NCBI RefSeq assembly: GCF_004912195.1
Contig: NZ_STGW01000002.1
Span: 40,301 to 104,300, forward strand
Length of the DNA stretch: 64,000 bases
Reading direction: 5' to 3'
Source of the DNA: Nocardioides caeni
GTDB taxonomy: Bacteria; Actinomycetota; Actinomycetes; Propionibacteriales; Nocardioidaceae
This document shows positions 43,387 to 54,312 of the stretch, one piece after another. Position 1 is the stretch's first letter, and every line of letters starts with the position of its first letter. The notes under the pieces are model-generated. The model had not been told where the DNA came from and ran no database searches. It saw only the letters and a list, made by a program, of their open reading frames with translations. A program made the position numbers and the translations under genes.

Positions 43387-44616
43387 ATGAGCACCTCACT
43401 CCGCTCCGCCGCCGACCACCAGCGGCAGGTCGCCGCGCTGATCGCCTCCCGGCACGCCGATGGCTGGCCGGCCGAGGTGGTGCCGTTGACGCAGTCCCGC
43501 GACCGGATCCTCGCCGAGCCGGTGGCGTCGGCCGAGCCGCTGCCCGCCTTCGACAACTCCGCGATGGACGGCTATGCCGTGCGGTCCGCGGACATCGCCG
43601 GTGCGACGGCGCAAGCACCGGTGCGGCTCCCGGTGGCCGGCGACATCCCCGCCGGGGCGCCGGTCGGTGACCTCGCGCCGGGGCAGGCGATGCGGATCAT
43701 GACCGGGGCCCCGCTGCCCCGTGGCGCGGACGCGGTGGTGGAGGTCGAGGCCACCGACGGCGGCACGACGACCGTGACGATCAACGAGGAGCGCGCGTCC
43801 GGGAGCTTCGTCCGCACGAGCGGGGCCGACGTGGCCGTCGGTCAGGAAGTGCTGCCGGCCGGCACGCTGCTCGGACCGGCCCCGATCGGCGTGCTCGCCG
43901 CCCTGGGGGTGCGTGAGGTGAGCTGCCGACGTCGGCCGCGGGTGCTCGTCTGCTCGACGGGCTCCGAGCTCGCCGAGGACCCCGATCCGACCGCCGGCCA
44001 GATCCGTGACGCCAACGGCGCCCTGCTCGCGGCCGCCGTCGAGGAGGCGGGCGGCGAGGCGCTGCGGACGCTCTGGGTCGCCGACGACGTGCCGGCCTTC
44101 CTCGCGCTGCTCGACGAGGCCGTGGCGCACGGCGATCTCGACCTCGTGCTGACCTCCGGTGGGGTCAGCGCCGGCGCCTACGAGGTCGTCAAGGACGGGC
44201 TCGGGCCGCGCGGCGTGGAGTTCGTCAAGGTGGCGATGCAGCCCGGCATGCCCCAGGGATCGGGCACGGTCGGCGGCGTCCCCGTGGTCTGCCTGCCCGG
44301 CAACCCGGTCAGCGCGCTCACGTCCTTCGAAGTGTTCGTCCGTCCCGCGCTGCGCGCCGCGGTCGGCCATCCCGTCGAGCAACGGGCCACGGTCCGCGCC
44401 ACCCTGACCGAGGCGCTCACCGGTCCGCCCGGCAAGCGACAGCTGCGCCGCGCCCGCCTGGATCGCCGTACGGGCGAGGTCAGTCCCTGGGGTCCGGCCG
44501 GATCGGGCTTCCTCGGGTGGTTCGCCGGCGCCGACGCCCTCATCGACCTGCCCGCCGATGGCGGACCGGTGGCGGCCGGGTCACTCGTGGATGTGTGGGA
44601 CTTGCTCGCTCGGTAG
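43387..44616 (+). CDS. moeA: Molybdopterin molybdenumtransferase MoeA
   Basis: A 409-residue MoeA. PAFDNSAMDGYAVRSADI, IMTGAPLPRGADAVVEVE, the LTSGGVSAGAYEVVKDGL active-site stretch and LPGNPVSALTSFEVFVRPAL are all conserved. It inserts molybdate into adenylylated molybdopterin. It stands directly before glgE in the glucan cluster, with nine bases between them, and its TAG stop is part of the putative glgE -10 box. No other Mo-cofactor gene is here except the MOSC protein 43 kb away. Confidence 0.96.
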   Translation: MSTSLRSAADHQRQVAALIASRHADGWPAEVVPLTQSRDRILAEPVASAEPLPAFDNSAMDGYAVRSADIAGATAQAPVRLPVAGDIPAGAPVGDLAPGQAMRIMTGAPLPRGADAVVEVEATDGGTTTVTINEERASGSFVRTSGADVAVGQEVLPAGTLLGPAPIGVLAALGVREVSCRRRPRVLVCSTGSELAEDPDPTAGQIRDANGALLAAAVEEAGGEALRTLWVADDVPAFLALLDEAVAHGDLDLVLTSGGVSAGAYEVVKDGLGPRGVEFVKVAMQPGMPQGSGTVGGVPVVCLPGNPVSALTSFEVFVRPALRAAVGHPVEQRATVRATLTEALTGPPGKRQLRRARLDRRTGEVSPWGPAGSGFLGWFAGADALIDLPADGGPVAAGSLVDVWDLLAR

Positions 44617-44625
44617 GTTCGGACC

Positions 44626-46680
44626 ATGGTCGGACGCATTCCTGTGATCGACGTGACGCCCGTGCTCGATGGCGCGCGACCCGCGAAGGCGAGCGTCGGC
44701 GAGGCCTTCCCGGTCGCCGCGACCGTGTTCCGCGAGGGGCACGACCGGCTCGGAGCCGAGGTCGTGCTGCGCGACGCCGACGGCCAGCAGCGACCACCGG
44801 TGCGGATGGCACCGACGCCTGCGACCGACCGGCACAGCGTCGACCGTCACGTCGCCTGGGTGCCCCCGGACTCCCCCGGCGCCTGGACCTTCGAGGTGCA
44901 GGCCTGGTCCGACCCGGTGGCCACCTGGCAGCACGCCGCGGGCATCAAGATCCGCGCGGGCATCGACGTCGAGCTGATGTTCACCGAGGGAGCGCTGCTG
45001 CTGGAGCGGACGGTGAAGGCCGGCGGTCTCAAGCGACCCGAGCAGGCCGTCCTTCGTGCCGCCGCCAAGGCCGCGCGCGACAGCAAGCGGCCCGCCGAGG
45101 CGCGGCTCGCGCAGCTGGAGGCGCCCGAGCTCCGTGCCGTGCTGGCGGCCCATCCCCTGCGCGAGCTCGTCACCGTCGCCGGACCGTTCCCGGTCTTCGT
45201 CGACCGTCCCCGCGCCCTGTTCGGCAGCTGGTACGAGTTCTTCCCCCGCTCCGAGGGCGCCTCCTACGACGCCACGACGGGCGACGTCACCTCCGGCACC
45301 TTCCGCACCGCGGCCGAGCGGCTGCCCGCGGTGGCGGCCATGGGCTTCGACGTCGTCTACCTGCCCCCGATCCACCCCATCGGCGAGGTCAACCGCAAGG
45401 GCCCCAACAACGCCGTGCTGCCCGACGGTGAGCCGACCCCGTCCGACTGGAGCGGCTCCCCCTGGGCCATCGGCAGCCGCCACGGCGGCCACGACGCCGT
45501 GCACCCCGACCTCGGCACGATCGCCGACTTCGACGCCTTCGTCGCCCGGGCCCGCGAGCTCGACCTGGAGGCCGCCCTCGACCTGGCGCTGCAGTGCGCG
45601 CCCGACCACCCGTGGGTGCCCGCGCATCCGGAGTGGTTCACCACACGCGTCGACGGCACCATCGCCTACGCGGAGAACCCGCCGAAGAAGTACCAGGACA
45701 TCTACCCCGTCAACTTCGACGCGCATCCCTACGACCACCCCGACAGCCTCGCGACGGAGGTGCTGCGGGTGGTGCGGCACTGGATGGCCCACGGGGTCCG
45801 CATCTTCCGTGTCGACAACCCGCACACCAAGCCGGTCGCGTTCTGGCAGTGGTTGCTCGCCGAGGTCCGGGGCACCGATCCGGACGTGCTGTTCCTGTCC
45901 GAGGCGTTCACCAAGCCGCCGATGATGCAGACCCTCGGCGCGATCGGCTTCCACCAGTCCTACACCTACTTCACCTGGCGCACCGCCAAGGTCGACGTCG
46001 AGGACTACCTGGTCGAGGTGTCCTCGGAGTCCGCGCACCGGATGCGGCCCAACTTCTTCGTCAACACCCCCGACATCCTCCACGAGTTCCTGCAGTACGG
46101 CGGCCCGGGCGCCTTCCGCCTGCGGGCCGCGCTCGCGGCGCTGGCCTCTCCCTCGTGGGGCATGTATGCCGGCTACGAGCTCGGCGAGCACGTGGCCGTG
46201 CGCCCCGGTAGCGAGGAGTACCTCGCCTCCGAGAAGTACCAGATCCGCGTCCGGGACTGGGCCGCAGCCACGGCCCCCGGCACGGTCGGCGCCGACCTGA
46301 CGGCGTACGTCACGATGCTCAACGACGTGCGGCGCCGTCATCCGGCGCTGCAGGCACTGCGCAACCTGCGAATGCACCAGGCCGACGACGACCACGTCGT
46401 GTGCTTCAGCAAGGTCTCGACTGGGCTCGAGGCTCGCGGGCCCGCACCTCAACCGGCGGCGTCGGCCGATCGCGTCATCGTCGTGCTGAGCCTCGACCCG
46501 CACAACGCACGGGAGGCGATGGTGCATCTCGACCTCGCCGCACTCGGGCTGCCCCCCGGCACGACGTTCACCGTCCTCGACGAGCCGACCGGGTCAGAGT
46601 GGACCTGGTCGGAGCACAACTACGTGCGTCTCGACCCCAGCCAACCCGCCCACATCCTGGTCGTGAAGGAGCATGCGTGA
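44626..46680 (+). CDS. glgE: Alpha-1,4-glucan:maltose-1-phosphate maltosyltransferase
   Basis: A 684-residue GH13_3 enzyme. N-terminal Ig-like and helical domains lead to [12 protein letters not shown], the nucleophile in [16 protein letters not shown], the acid/base in [10 protein letters not shown] and [20 protein letters not shown] is a GlgE hallmark. It extends glucan with maltose-1-phosphate. Residues about 597-610 ([14 protein letters not shown]) are encoded by a REP-like repeat inserted in frame in the C-terminal domain. TAGGTT six bases before the ATG overlaps the moeA stop and may be a second promoter. The stop overlaps the treS start as GTGA. Confidence 0.97.
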   Translation: MVGRIPVIDVTPVLDGARPAKASVGEAFPVAATVFREGHDRLGAEVVLRDADGQQRPPVRMAPTPATDRHSVDRHVAWVPPDSPGAWTFEVQAWSDPVATWQHAAGIKIRAGIDVELMFTEGALLLERTVKAGGLKRPEQAVLRAAAKAARDSKRPAEARLAQLEAPELRAVLAAHPLRELVTVAGPFPVFVDRPRALFGSWYEFFPRSEGASYDATTGDVTSGTFRTAAERLPAVAAMGFDVVYLPPIHPIGEVNRKGPNNAVLPDGEPTPSDWSGSPWAIGSRHGGHDAVHPDLGTIADFDAFVARARELDLEAALDLALQCAPDHPWVPAHPEWFTTRVDGTIAYAENPPKKYQDIYPVNFDAHPYDHPDSLATEVLRVVRHWMAHGVRIFRVDNPHTKPVAFWQWLLAEVRGTDPDVLFLSEAFTKPPMMQTLGAIGFHQSYTYFTWRTAKVDVEDYLVEVSSESAHRMRPNFFVNTPDILHEFLQYGGPGAFRLRAALAALASPSWGMYAGYELGEHVAVRPGSEEYLASEKYQIRVRDWAAATAPGTVGADLTAYVTMLNDVRRRHPALQALRNLRMHQADDDHVVCFSKVSTGLEARGPAPQPAASADRVIVVLSLDPHNAREAMVHLDLAALGLPPGTTFTVLDEPTGSEWTWSEHNYVRLDPSQPAHILVVKEHA
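46413..46454. repeat. REP-like repeat inside glgE
   Basis: The 42 bases begin GGTCTCGACT and end GCACCTCAACC, the same ends as the intergenic GGTTGAGG...CGAAACC units in inverse orientation. The insertion keeps the reading frame and adds about 14 residues in a loop before the conserved [10 protein letters not shown] strand. Confidence 0.7.
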
Positions 46681-48395
46681 GCCGACCCGCGAGCACGGTC
46701 CTCAACGAGGAGCCGGAGTGGTTCAAGACCGCGGTCTTCTACGAGGTGCTGGTCCGCGCGTTCCGCGACTCCAACGCCGACGGCACCGGTGACTTCCGCG
46801 GCCTCATGGAGAAGCTCGACTACCTGCAGTGGCTGGGCGTCGACTGTCTGTGGGTGCCGCCGTTCTTCACCTCGCCGCTGCGCGACGGTGGCTACGACGT
46901 CGCGGACTACACCGGCATCCTCCCGGAGGCCGGGACGGTCGAGGACTTCCACGCCTTCCTCGACGCGGCGCACGAGCGCGGCATCCGCGTGATCATCGAC
47001 TTCGTCATGAACCACACCAGCGACGCACACCCGTGGTTCCAGGCCTCGCGGAGCGACCCGGAGGGGCCCTACGGCGACTTCTACGTCTGGTCCGAGACCG
47101 ACGAGCTCTATCAGGACGCGCGGATCATCTTCGTCGACACCGAGCCGTCGAACTGGACGTGGGACCAGGCCCGCGGCCAGTACTACTGGCACCGCTTCTT
47201 CCACCACCAGCCCGACCTCAACTTCGACAACCCGAAGGTGCAGGAGGCGATGCTGGAGGCGATGGCGTTCTGGCTCGACATGGGCCTCGACGGCTTCCGG
47301 CTCGATGCCGTGCCCTACCTCTACGAGCGCCCCGGCACGAACGGCGAGAACCTCCCGGAGACCCACGAGTTCCTGCGCCAGGTGCGGCGCTTCGTCGACG
47401 ACAACTACCCCGGACGGGTCCTGCTGTGCGAGGCCAACCAGTGGCCGTCCGACGTCGTCGAGTACTTCGGCGACCCGGCGGTCGGCGGCGACGAGTGCCA
47501 CATGGCCTTCCACTTCCCCGTCATGCCGCGCATCTTCATGGCGGTGCGGCGGGAGTCGCGCTTCCCGATCTCGGAGATCATGGAGCAGACGCCGGCCATC
47601 CCCGACGGCTGCCAGTGGGGCATCTTCCTGCGCAACCACGACGAGCTGACCCTGGAGATGGTCGCCGACGAGGACCGCGACTACATGTGGGGCGAGTACG
47701 CCAAGGACCCCCGCATGAAGGCCAACATCGGCATCCGCCGCCGGCTCGCTCCGCTGCTGGACAACGACACCAACCAGATCGAGCTGTTCACCGCGCTGCT
47801 CCTGTCGTTGCCCGGCTCCCCCGTCCTCTACTACGGCGACGAGATCGGGATGGGCGACAACATCTGGCTCGGTGACCGCGACGGCGTGCGTACGCCGATG
47901 CAGTGGACGCCCGACCGCAACGCAGGCTTCTCCGCCGCGACCCCGGGAAAGCTGCACCTGCCGGTGATCCAGGACCCGGTCTTCGGGTACCAGAGCGTCA
48001 ATGTCGAAGCCCAGCTCGAGAACCCGTCCTCGCTCCTGCACTGGACGCGCCGCATGATCCACATCCGGCGCCAGCACGAGGCCTTCGGGCTCGGCACCTT
48101 CGACGACCTGGGCGGCTCCAACCCGACCGTGCTGTCCTACGTGCGCCAACAGACGCGCGCGAGCGACGCGGGCGGCGACGACGACGTCATCCTGTGCGTC
48201 AACAACCTCTCCCGCTTCCCGCAGCCCGTCGAGCTCGACCTGCGCCGCTTCGAGGGGCGGGTGCCGGTCGAGCTGATCGGCGGGGTCCCGTTCCCGCCCA
48301 TCGGCGAGCTGCCCTACCTGCTGACCCTCAGTGGTCACGGCTTCTACTGGTTCCGGCTCACCGATCCCGAGACGACCGGGAGGCCGGTGCTGTGA
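46677..48395 (+). CDS. treS: Trehalose synthase (maltose alpha-D-glucosyltransferase)
   Basis: A 572-residue Tre[27 protein letters not shown] is the standard start (shown by VLVRAFRD); catalytic residues lie in [22 protein letters not shown] and FLRNHDELT. It interconverts trehalose and maltose. The GTG start overlaps the glgE stop, and its own stop overlaps the pep2 start, both as GTGA. It is not fused to the maltokinase, unlike in some genera. Confidence 0.97.
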   Translation: MSRPASTVLNEEPEWFKTAVFYEVLVRAFRDSNADGTGDFRGLMEKLDYLQWLGVDCLWVPPFFTSPLRDGGYDVADYTGILPEAGTVEDFHAFLDAAHERGIRVIIDFVMNHTSDAHPWFQASRSDPEGPYGDFYVWSETDELYQDARIIFVDTEPSNWTWDQARGQYYWHRFFHHQPDLNFDNPKVQEAMLEAMAFWLDMGLDGFRLDAVPYLYERPGTNGENLPETHEFLRQVRRFVDDNYPGRVLLCEANQWPSDVVEYFGDPAVGGDECHMAFHFPVMPRIFMAVRRESRFPISEIMEQTPAIPDGCQWGIFLRNHDELTLEMVADEDRDYMWGEYAKDPRMKANIGIRRRLAPLLDNDTNQIELFTALLLSLPGSPVLYYGDEIGMGDNIWLGDRDGVRTPMQWTPDRNAGFSAATPGKLHLPVIQDPVFGYQSVNVEAQLENPSSLLHWTRRMIHIRRQHEAFGLGTFDDLGGSNPTVLSYVRQQTRASDAGGDDDVILCVNNLSRFPQPVELDLRRFEGRVPVELIGGVPFPPIGELPYLLTLSGHGFYWFRLTDPETTGRPVL

Positions 48396-49786
48396 CCGAC
48401 GTCGATCCCGCCTTCACGGACTTCCTGGCCCAGAGCCGCTGGTTCGGGGGCAAGGGCCGCGACTTCGAGGTCACCCGCGCCGAGGAGATCGGGCGGGTGC
48501 CCGGTCCTCCTGACGTCGTGGTGGTGCTGGCCGAGGTCGACTACGGCAGCGGCGAGACCGAGTCCTACCAGCTCCCGCTGGCGCTGTACGACGAGGAGCA
48601 GCCCCACATCGACCGGGCCCTCGTGGGGCGCTGGCCCGCCGGCGACGGCCGCTTCGCCTACGACGCCGTCCACGACCGCGTGGCGATGGCGGCCTACCTG
48701 CGGGCGTTCGGCGACGCCCCTTCGACGGGCGCCGCCGGGAACGAACTCACCTTCGTCCGCCTCCCCGGCCACGAGCTGGACCTCGACGCGGCAGCCAGCC
48801 CGTTCAGCGGCGAGCAGTCGAACTCGTCGGTGTTCTTCGGCGAGGACTGCGTGCTGAAGATCTTTCGCAAGGTGACGCCCGGAGAGAACCCGGACGTGAC
48901 GACCCACCGCGTCCTGACCGAATCGGGCTCGACCCACATCGCCCACCTCTACGGCTGGGTGGAGTCTCCGTTGGTTGAGGTGCGAGGAGCGCCAGCGACG
49001 AGCCTCGAAACCACCCACTTGGCCATGCTCCAGCAGTTCCTGCGCACCGCCAGCGACGGCTGGGAGATCGCGCTCGCCAGCGTCCGTGACCTCTTCGCCG
49101 AGGCGGACCTGCACGCGGCCGAGGTCGGCGGCGACTTCGCGAGCGAGGCCGCCCGCCTCGGGGAGGCACTGGCCGAGATCCACGGCCAGCTGCGCGACGC
49201 GTTCGGCACGGACACCGTCGATGCCGGCTTCGTCGCCGACCAGATGGCGGCCCGTCTCGCAGCGGCCATCGAGGTCGTGCCGGGCCTGGCGGAGCACGCC
49301 GACGGCGCCCGGACCGCGTTCGGAGCGCTGGCCGGTCTCGGCGAGATCCCCGTCCAGCGGGTGCACGGCGACCTCCACCTGGGCCAGACCCTGCGGACGG
49401 TGCTGGGCTGGAAGGTCGTCGACTTCGAGGGCGAGCCGGCGAAGCCGCTGGCCGAGCGCCTGCTGCCCGACAGCCCGTGGCGCGACGTCGCCGGCATGAC
49501 CCGGTCCTTCGACTACGCGCCGCACGCCGTCGCGGCCTCCCTGCCCGAGGACGACCCGGACGTGCGACACCAGCGCGCCACACGGGCCGGCGAGTGGGCT
49601 CGTCGCAACCGGCGGGCCTTCCTGGCGTCGTACTGCGGCGAGGCGGGGTTCGGCGCCACCGACCGCACCCTCCTGACCGCCTACGTCGTCGACAAGGCGG
49701 TCTATGAGTGCGTCTACGAGGCGCGCAACCGGCCCACCTGGCTGCCGATCCCCCTGGAGGGCGTCGCCCGGCTCGTGGCGGGCTGA
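48392..49786 (+). CDS. pep2: Maltokinase (Pep2/Mak)
   Basis: A 464-residue maltokinase. The N-terminal cap ([13 protein letters not shown]) is followed by [18 protein letters not shown] with the ATP-binding Lys, [12 protein letters not shown] with the catalytic Asp and [12 protein letters not shown] with the metal Asp. It makes maltose-1-phosphate for GlgE. Residues about 195-207 ([13 protein letters not shown]) come from an in-frame REP-like repeat just before the conserved [23 protein letters not shown] overlap couples it to treS. Confidence 0.95.
   Translation: MTDVDPAFTDFLAQSRWFGGKGRDFEVTRAEEIGRVPGPPDVVVVLAEVDYGSGETESYQLPLALYDEEQPHIDRALVGRWPAGDGRFAYDAVHDRVAMAAYLRAFGDAPSTGAAGNELTFVRLPGHELDLDAAASPFSGEQSNSSVFFGEDCVLKIFRKVTPGENPDVTTHRVLTESGSTHIAHLYGWVESPLVEVRGAPATSLETTHLAMLQQFLRTASDGWEIALASVRDLFAEADLHAAEVGGDFASEAARLGEALAEIHGQLRDAFGTDTVDAGFVADQMAARLAAAIEVVPGLAEHADGARTAFGALAGLGEIPVQRVHGDLHLGQTLRTVLGWKVVDFEGEPAKPLAERLLPDSPWRDVAGMTRSFDYAPHAVAASLPEDDPDVRHQRATRAGEWARRNRRAFLASYCGEAGFGATDRTLLTAYVVDKAVYECVYEARNRPTWLPIPLEGVARLVAG
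48973..49012. repeat. REP-like repeat inside pep2
   Basis: A 40-base unit beginning GGTTGAGGTGCGAGG and ending GAGCCTCGAAACC. In this frame the TGA in GGTTGAGG is read as part of GTT GAG, so the frame stays open; 13 residues are added to a loop. Confidence 0.75.
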
Positions 49787-49791
49787 GCCGG

Positions 49792-50172
49792 GTGGCCTGG
49801 CCGTCCGCGTTCCTGGGGATCGCGCACGTCCTGCGGCGCCCGGTGTTGTGGCTGTCGCGCCACATCGGCGGCTTCGCCGAGCTGGAGCACGTCGGACGTC
49901 GCAGCGGTCGCGCCTATGCCACGCCGGTGCGCGCGGTCCGGCGCGGCGGCCAGGTGGTGGCGGGCGCCAGCTTCGGCGTCACCTCGGACTGGGTCCGCAA
50001 CGTGCTGGCAGCCGACGGCTGCCGGATCGGGATCGGCGGCGAGCTGCTCGACCTCACCGGTCCGCGCATCGTGGCCTTCGACGAGGCCCGCGCACTGCTC
50101 CCACCCGTGACCCGCTTCATCCTGCGGCGCCTCGCGCGCGCTGAGCAGTGCCTGCTGCTGGATGTCGCCTGA
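49792..50172 (+). CDS. Deazaflavin (F420)-dependent nitroreductase family protein
   Basis: A 126-residue protein of the DDN split-barrel family. HVGRRSGRAYATPVRAV is the conserved strand-loop for the cofactor phosphate, with ASFGVTSDWVRNVLAADGCRI after it. Family members use F420H2 to reduce quinones or nitro compounds, some act on other flavins. GTG start five bases after the pep2 stop with CTGAGCCGGGTG before it; probably co-transcribed with the GlgE genes, though no metabolic link is known. Confidence 0.85.
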   Translation: MAWPSAFLGIAHVLRRPVLWLSRHIGGFAELEHVGRRSGRAYATPVRAVRRGGQVVAGASFGVTSDWVRNVLAADGCRIGIGGELLDLTGPRIVAFDEARALLPPVTRFILRRLARAEQCLLLDVA

Positions 50173-50189
50173 GCTTGCTCAGACCCGGG

Positions 50190-51473
50190 TCAGAGCAGGT
50201 CGACCGGCTCCCGCCCCTCCGGCGCGTCGCCGACGGCGCAGTCGCGGTCGCCGAGGGCGCAGTGCCAGGCCCAGCACAGCTGGCCGGCACCGACGAGGAC
50301 GAGTGCGGTGACCGCGAAGCCGAGCGCGGAGGAGCCGACCACCGGCACGACCGCGACGGCAGTCACCGCGTTGAGGAGCAGCGCCAGGAAGGACGACAGC
50401 GACATGACGGCGCCGCGGCGCTCGGGGAACTCGTCGAGCATCAGCAGTTGGAGCGTCGGATAGGTCATGCCGTTGCCGAGGGCGATGACACTGAGCCCGA
50501 CCACGGCCCACGGGAGATCCGTCGCCACGGGAGTCGCGGCGACCAGTACGGCGGTCACCCCGCCGGCGAAGGCGATCGAGCAGCCGACGCTCACCAGCCG
50601 TCGGGCGGTGATGCGCCCGGCGGCGCGGCCGCAGATCCACGACCCGAGCATCATCGCGCCGATCATCGGCACGAACAGCTTCCAGAAGTCGAGCTCGCCC
50701 TCGCCGAGGACGTCGACGACGAAGATCGCAGCGCCGCCGATATAGAGGAACTGCGCCCCGAAGATCAGCGCTGTCGACCACGCGAGCCGCTGGAACCCGG
50801 CTCGACGACCGACCAGCAAGAGCCCGCCGACGACATCGCCGACCCGCAACGGCACCCGCCGCTCGCGGGGATGGGTCTCCGGCAGGAGGACGACGACGAG
50901 CGCCGCGAGCACGACGCCGAGCGCGGCGTGGAACACGAAGATGAGGGGCCAGTCACCGACCTGGAGCAGCAGTCCGCCGATGATCGGGCCGATGGCGGGG
51001 GCGATCCCGAAGATGACCGAGACCCGGCTCATCAGCTTCTGGGCCATCGGTCCGTCGAACACGTCGCGGATCACCGTGCGGCTGACGATCGTCGCACCAC
51101 CCGCGCTGAGCCCCTGGAGGGCGCGGAAGACGAGCAGGGTCGCGAGGTCCGGCGCGACCGCGCAGCCGACCGACGCGACGCCGAAGACCGCGAGCGACAC
51201 GAGCATCACCGGCCGTCGGCCGAGGGCGTCGGAGAGCGGGCCGTGCAGGACGCTCATCGCCGCGAAGGCCGCGAGGTAGGCGCTGACGACCAGCTGGAGC
51301 TGGTCGTGGCCGACGTCGAGGTCGCGCTGCATGTCAGGGAAGGCCGGGAACGGCGTGTCGATGCTGAACGGTCCGACCATGGACAGGCAGGCGAGCACCA
51401 CCGGGACGAGGAGGACCATCCGGCGCGTGGCGGGAGCGTCGGTGCCGGTCGAGTGGCTCGGCGTGGTCGTCAC
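50190..51473 (-). CDS. Bcr/CflA-type drug-resistance MFS transporter
   Basis: A 427-residue, 12-span major facilitator. [16 protein letters not shown] is the loop 2-3 signature, [23 protein letters not shown] and [16 protein letters not shown] are typical of the Bcr/CflA drug:H+ antiporters. The substrate is unknown. It lies on the minus strand between the F420 protein and glgB and so breaks the glucan cluster. GTG start. Confidence 0.92.
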   Translation of the reverse strand: MTTTPSHSTGTDAPATRRMVLLVPVVLACLSMVGPFSIDTPFPAFPDMQRDLDVGHDQLQLVVSAYLAAFAAMSVLHGPLSDALGRRPVMLVSLAVFGVASVGCAVAPDLATLLVFRALQGLSAGGATIVSRTVIRDVFDGPMAQKLMSRVSVIFGIAPAIGPIIGGLLLQVGDWPLIFVFHAALGVVLAALVVVLLPETHPRERRVPLRVGDVVGGLLLVGRRAGFQRLAWSTALIFGAQFLYIGGAAIFVVDVLGEGELDFWKLFVPMIGAMMLGSWICGRAAGRITARRLVSVGCSIAFAGGVTAVLVAATPVATDLPWAVVGLSVIALGNGMTYPTLQLLMLDEFPERRGAVMSLSSFLALLLNAVTAVAVVPVVGSSALGFAVTALVLVGAGQLCWAWHCALGDRDCAVGDAPEGREPVDLL

Positions 51474-51534
51474 CCCGACATCCCATCATCTCGGCGGCGG
51501 GCTCTCCTCAGGGGTGCTGGCTAGACTCAAGAAG

Positions 51535-53472
51535 ATGCTGTCCCCCGAGCACTCCACACTCGGCGCGATCGATCTGCACCTGATCGCCGAGGGCCGTCAC
51601 GAGCAGTTGTGGCAGGCGCTGGGCGCCCATGTCCGCACATCGCCCGAGGCCGGCACGTCGTTCGTCGTCTGGGCCCCCAACGCCCGCGCCGTCAGCGTCG
51701 TGGGTGACGTCAACGGCTGGGACGGCAACAGCGACCGCATGTCGCCCGTCGGATCCGGCCTCTGGGAGCGCTTCGTCCCCGGCGTGACGTCGGGCGCCGC
51801 CTACAAGTTCGTCGTCGAGGGAGCCGACGGCGTGTGGCGCGACAAGGCCGACCCGATGGCCTTCCACGCCGAGGTCCCGCCCCGGTCGGCCTCGCGGGTC
51901 TTCGCCTCCCAGCACGTCTGGTCCGACGACGACTGGCTCGCCGCGCGGGCCACCCGCCAGCCGGTGAACGAGCCGATGGCGACCTACGAGCTCCACCTCG
52001 GCTCGTGGAAGAAGCACGCCGACGGGTCCTTCTGGAGCTACGACGAGCTGGCGGACCCCGACACCGGCCTGCCCTCCTACCTGGCCGACCTCGGCTTCAC
52101 CCACGTCGAGCTGATGCCGGTCATGCAGCACCCGTTCGGCGGCTCCTGGGGCTATCACGTCACGTCCTACTTCGCGCCCGACGCGCGCTTCGGCGACCCC
52201 GACGGCTTCCGGCGCCTCGTCGACGCGCTGCACGCTGCCGGGATCGCGGTCATCCTCGACTGGGTGCCGGGCCACTTCGCGACCGACGAGTGGGCGCTGG
52301 TGCGCTTCGACGGGACGCCGCTCTATGAGCATCCCGACCCGCAACGCGGCTGGCACCCCGAGTGGGGCTCCCACATCTTCGACTTCGGACGCCCCGAGGT
52401 GCGCAACTTCCTGGTCGCCAACGCGCTCTACTGGCTCGAGGAGTTCCACGTCGACGGCCTGCGTGTCGACGGCGTCGCCTCGATGCTCTACCTCGACTAC
52501 GGCCGCAACGACGGCGAGTGGACGCCCAACCAGCACGGGGGTCACGAGCACCTCGAGGCCGTGCAGTTCCTGCAGGAGCTCAACGCCACCGCCTACAAGC
52601 GGGTGCCGGGCATCGTCACCATCGCCGAGGAGTCGACGGCGTGGCCGGGCGTCACCGGCGCCACCTCCGGCGGCGGACTGGGTTTCGGCTTCAAGTGGAA
52701 CATGGGCTGGATGCACGACAGCCTGCGCTACCTGCAGCACGAGCCCGTGCACCGCGCCCACCACCACGGCGGGATGACCTTCTCCCTCGCCTACGCCTTC
52801 TCGGAGAACTACGTCCTGCCGCTCAGCCACGACGAGGTCGTGCACGGCAAGGGCTCGCTGGTCACCAAGCAACCCGGCGACCGCTGGCAGCAGCTGGCCA
52901 CGTTGCGGGCCTATCTCGCCTACATGTGGGCCCATCCGGGCAAGCAGCTCGTGATGATGGGCACCGAGCTCGGCCAGGTCCGCGAATGGGCCGAGGCCCG
53001 CGAGCTCGACTGGTGGCTGCTCGAGCAGCCCGAGCACCGCGGACTGCAGGACTTCGTCCGCGACCTCAACGCCCGCTATCGCGACCAGCCCGCGCTGTGG
53101 CACCTCGACAACGACCCGGCCGGTTTCGCGTGGATCGACGCCCAGGACGCCGGGCACAACGTCTTCCCGTTCGTCCGCCGCGCCGGGAGCGACGACGCGG
53201 CCGACGCGCCCGACATCGTGTGCGTCACCAACTTCGCAGCCGTCCCCCACGACTACCGGCTCGGCCTCCCGGTCGCCGGCGACTGGGTGGAACTGCTCAA
53301 CACCGACGCGGCGTCGTACGGCGGCAGCGGGGTGGGCAACCTCGGCACGGTCCACGCCGTCGCGGCCGGTCCCCTCGAGGCCCGCGCCCCGGGCGGCAGC
53401 CCCGCCTACGCGGATCTCGTGCTTCCGCCGTTGGCGACCTTGTGGCTCCAGTCGCCGCCTCCCGGCGGTTGA
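51535..53472 (+). CDS. glgB: 1,4-alpha-glucan branching enzyme
   Basis: A 645-residue GlgB of the shorter type. A CBM48 domain ([21 protein letters not shown]) is followed by the barrel: [19 protein letters not shown] stretch [11 protein letters not shown] with the nucleophile, [11 protein letters not shown] with the Glu and [15 protein letters not shown]. It makes alpha-1,6 branches on the GlgE product. TAGACT at 51522-51527, seven bases before the ATG, fits a leaderless start. Its stop TGA is inside a REP-like repeat, so the last residues (PPPGG) may derive from that insertion. Confidence 0.97.
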   Translation: MLSPEHSTLGAIDLHLIAEGRHEQLWQALGAHVRTSPEAGTSFVVWAPNARAVSVVGDVNGWDGNSDRMSPVGSGLWERFVPGVTSGAAYKFVVEGADGVWRDKADPMAFHAEVPPRSASRVFASQHVWSDDDWLAARATRQPVNEPMATYELHLGSWKKHADGSFWSYDELADPDTGLPSYLADLGFTHVELMPVMQHPFGGSWGYHVTSYFAPDARFGDPDGFRRLVDALHAAGIAVILDWVPGHFATDEWALVRFDGTPLYEHPDPQRGWHPEWGSHIFDFGRPEVRNFLVANALYWLEEFHVDGLRVDGVASMLYLDYGRNDGEWTPNQHGGHEHLEAVQFLQELNATAYKRVPGIVTIAEESTAWPGVTGATSGGGLGFGFKWNMGWMHDSLRYLQHEPVHRAHHHGGMTFSLAYAFSENYVLPLSHDEVVHGKGSLVTKQPGDRWQQLATLRAYLAYMWAHPGKQLVMMGTELGQVREWAEARELDWWLLEQPEHRGLQDFVRDLNARYRDQPALWHLDNDPAGFAWIDAQDAGHNVFPFVRRAGSDDAADAPDIVCVTNFAAVPHDYRLGLPVAGDWVELLNTDAASYGGSGVGNLGTVHAVAAGPLEARAPGGSPAYADLVLPPLATLWLQSPPPGG

Positions 53473-53506
53473 GGTGCGAGGCCGCCCACCGCCGAGCCTC
53501 GAGACC
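53467..53506. repeat. REP-like repeat supplying the glgB stop codon
   Basis: Forty bases beginning GGTTGAGGTGCGAGG and ending GAGCCTCGAGACC. The TGA of GGTTGAGG is the glgB stop. Compare the leuS stop at 11939-11941. Confidence 0.75.
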
Positions 53507-53529
53507 ATCGTCCTACTAGGGTTTGGGTC

Positions 53530-54312
53530 GTGCCCGCCCCCTCCATCAGTCAGCGCACCGTCGACGACGGCATCGCGCGCCTGACCTGGACCTCGGGGCT
53601 GACCGAGCACGGCTGGCAGGCCGCCGTCGACGTGGTCCGTCGCCAGGTCGCCGCGGCGCTCACCGACCACGAACGCGTCGAGGTGAAGGTCGCCATCGAC
53701 GATGCGGAGGGCCAGCGGATCGCGACCTGGTCGGGCATGCAGCGCGAGGGCGTCGAGCGGGGCCGCGCCGGCGACGTCATCGTCTATGCCCGCCTCATCG
53801 ACGACACGCCCGTGCACGAGCCGGGTGGTTTCCGGGCGCTCCTCAACTCGTTCCTCCCGCGCAAGCGCGGCATCAGCCAGATGCTGATCCGCGATGACAG
53901 CACCGATGGCGACGGGCAGCCGCGGGTGCTGATGTGCCACCTGACCTACAAGACCGACTGGGACCTGCCCGGCGGGGTGGTCGAGGTCAACGAGTCGCCG
54001 CGGCTCGCCGTCAGCCGCGAGGTCGAGGAGGAGCTCAGCCTCGACATCACCGCAGGCCGGCTCGTGCTCACCGACTGGCTCCCGCCGTGGGGTGGCTGGG
54101 ACGACGCCATCTGTCTCGTCTTCGACGGCGGCATCCATCCCGCCTCGATCGTCGAGCGGATCGTGCCCCAGGCCCGCGAGATCCAGCGCGCGGCCTTCCT
54201 GACGCTCGAGGAGGTCGAGGAGCGCGCGGCCGACTTCACCGCGCGCCGGGTCCGGGCGGCACTGGCGAGCCTGACAGGAGCCGGTCCGGGCTACACCGAG
54301 TCCGGGCGCTGA
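53530..54312 (+). CDS. NUDIX hydrolase
   Basis: A 260-residue protein. The last 140 residues are a NUDIX domain with GGVVEVNESPRLAVSREVEEEL, matching G-x5-E-x7-RE-x2-EE. The first 110 residues are an extra domain that I do not recognise (EVKVAIDDAEGQRIATWSGM). NUDIX enzymes cut nucleoside diphosphate derivatives; the substrate is unknown. TAGGGT at 53517-53522 lies seven bases before the GTG (leaderless). Its 3' end overlaps the convergent EamA gene by 77 bases. Confidence 0.9.
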   Translation: MPAPSISQRTVDDGIARLTWTSGLTEHGWQAAVDVVRRQVAAALTDHERVEVKVAIDDAEGQRIATWSGMQREGVERGRAGDVIVYARLIDDTPVHEPGGFRALLNSFLPRKRGISQMLIRDDSTDGDGQPRVLMCHLTYKTDWDLPGGVVEVNESPRLAVSREVEEELSLDITAGRLVLTDWLPPWGGWDDAICLVFDGGIHPASIVERIVPQAREIQRAAFLTLEEVEERAADFTARRVRAALASLTGAGPGYTESGR

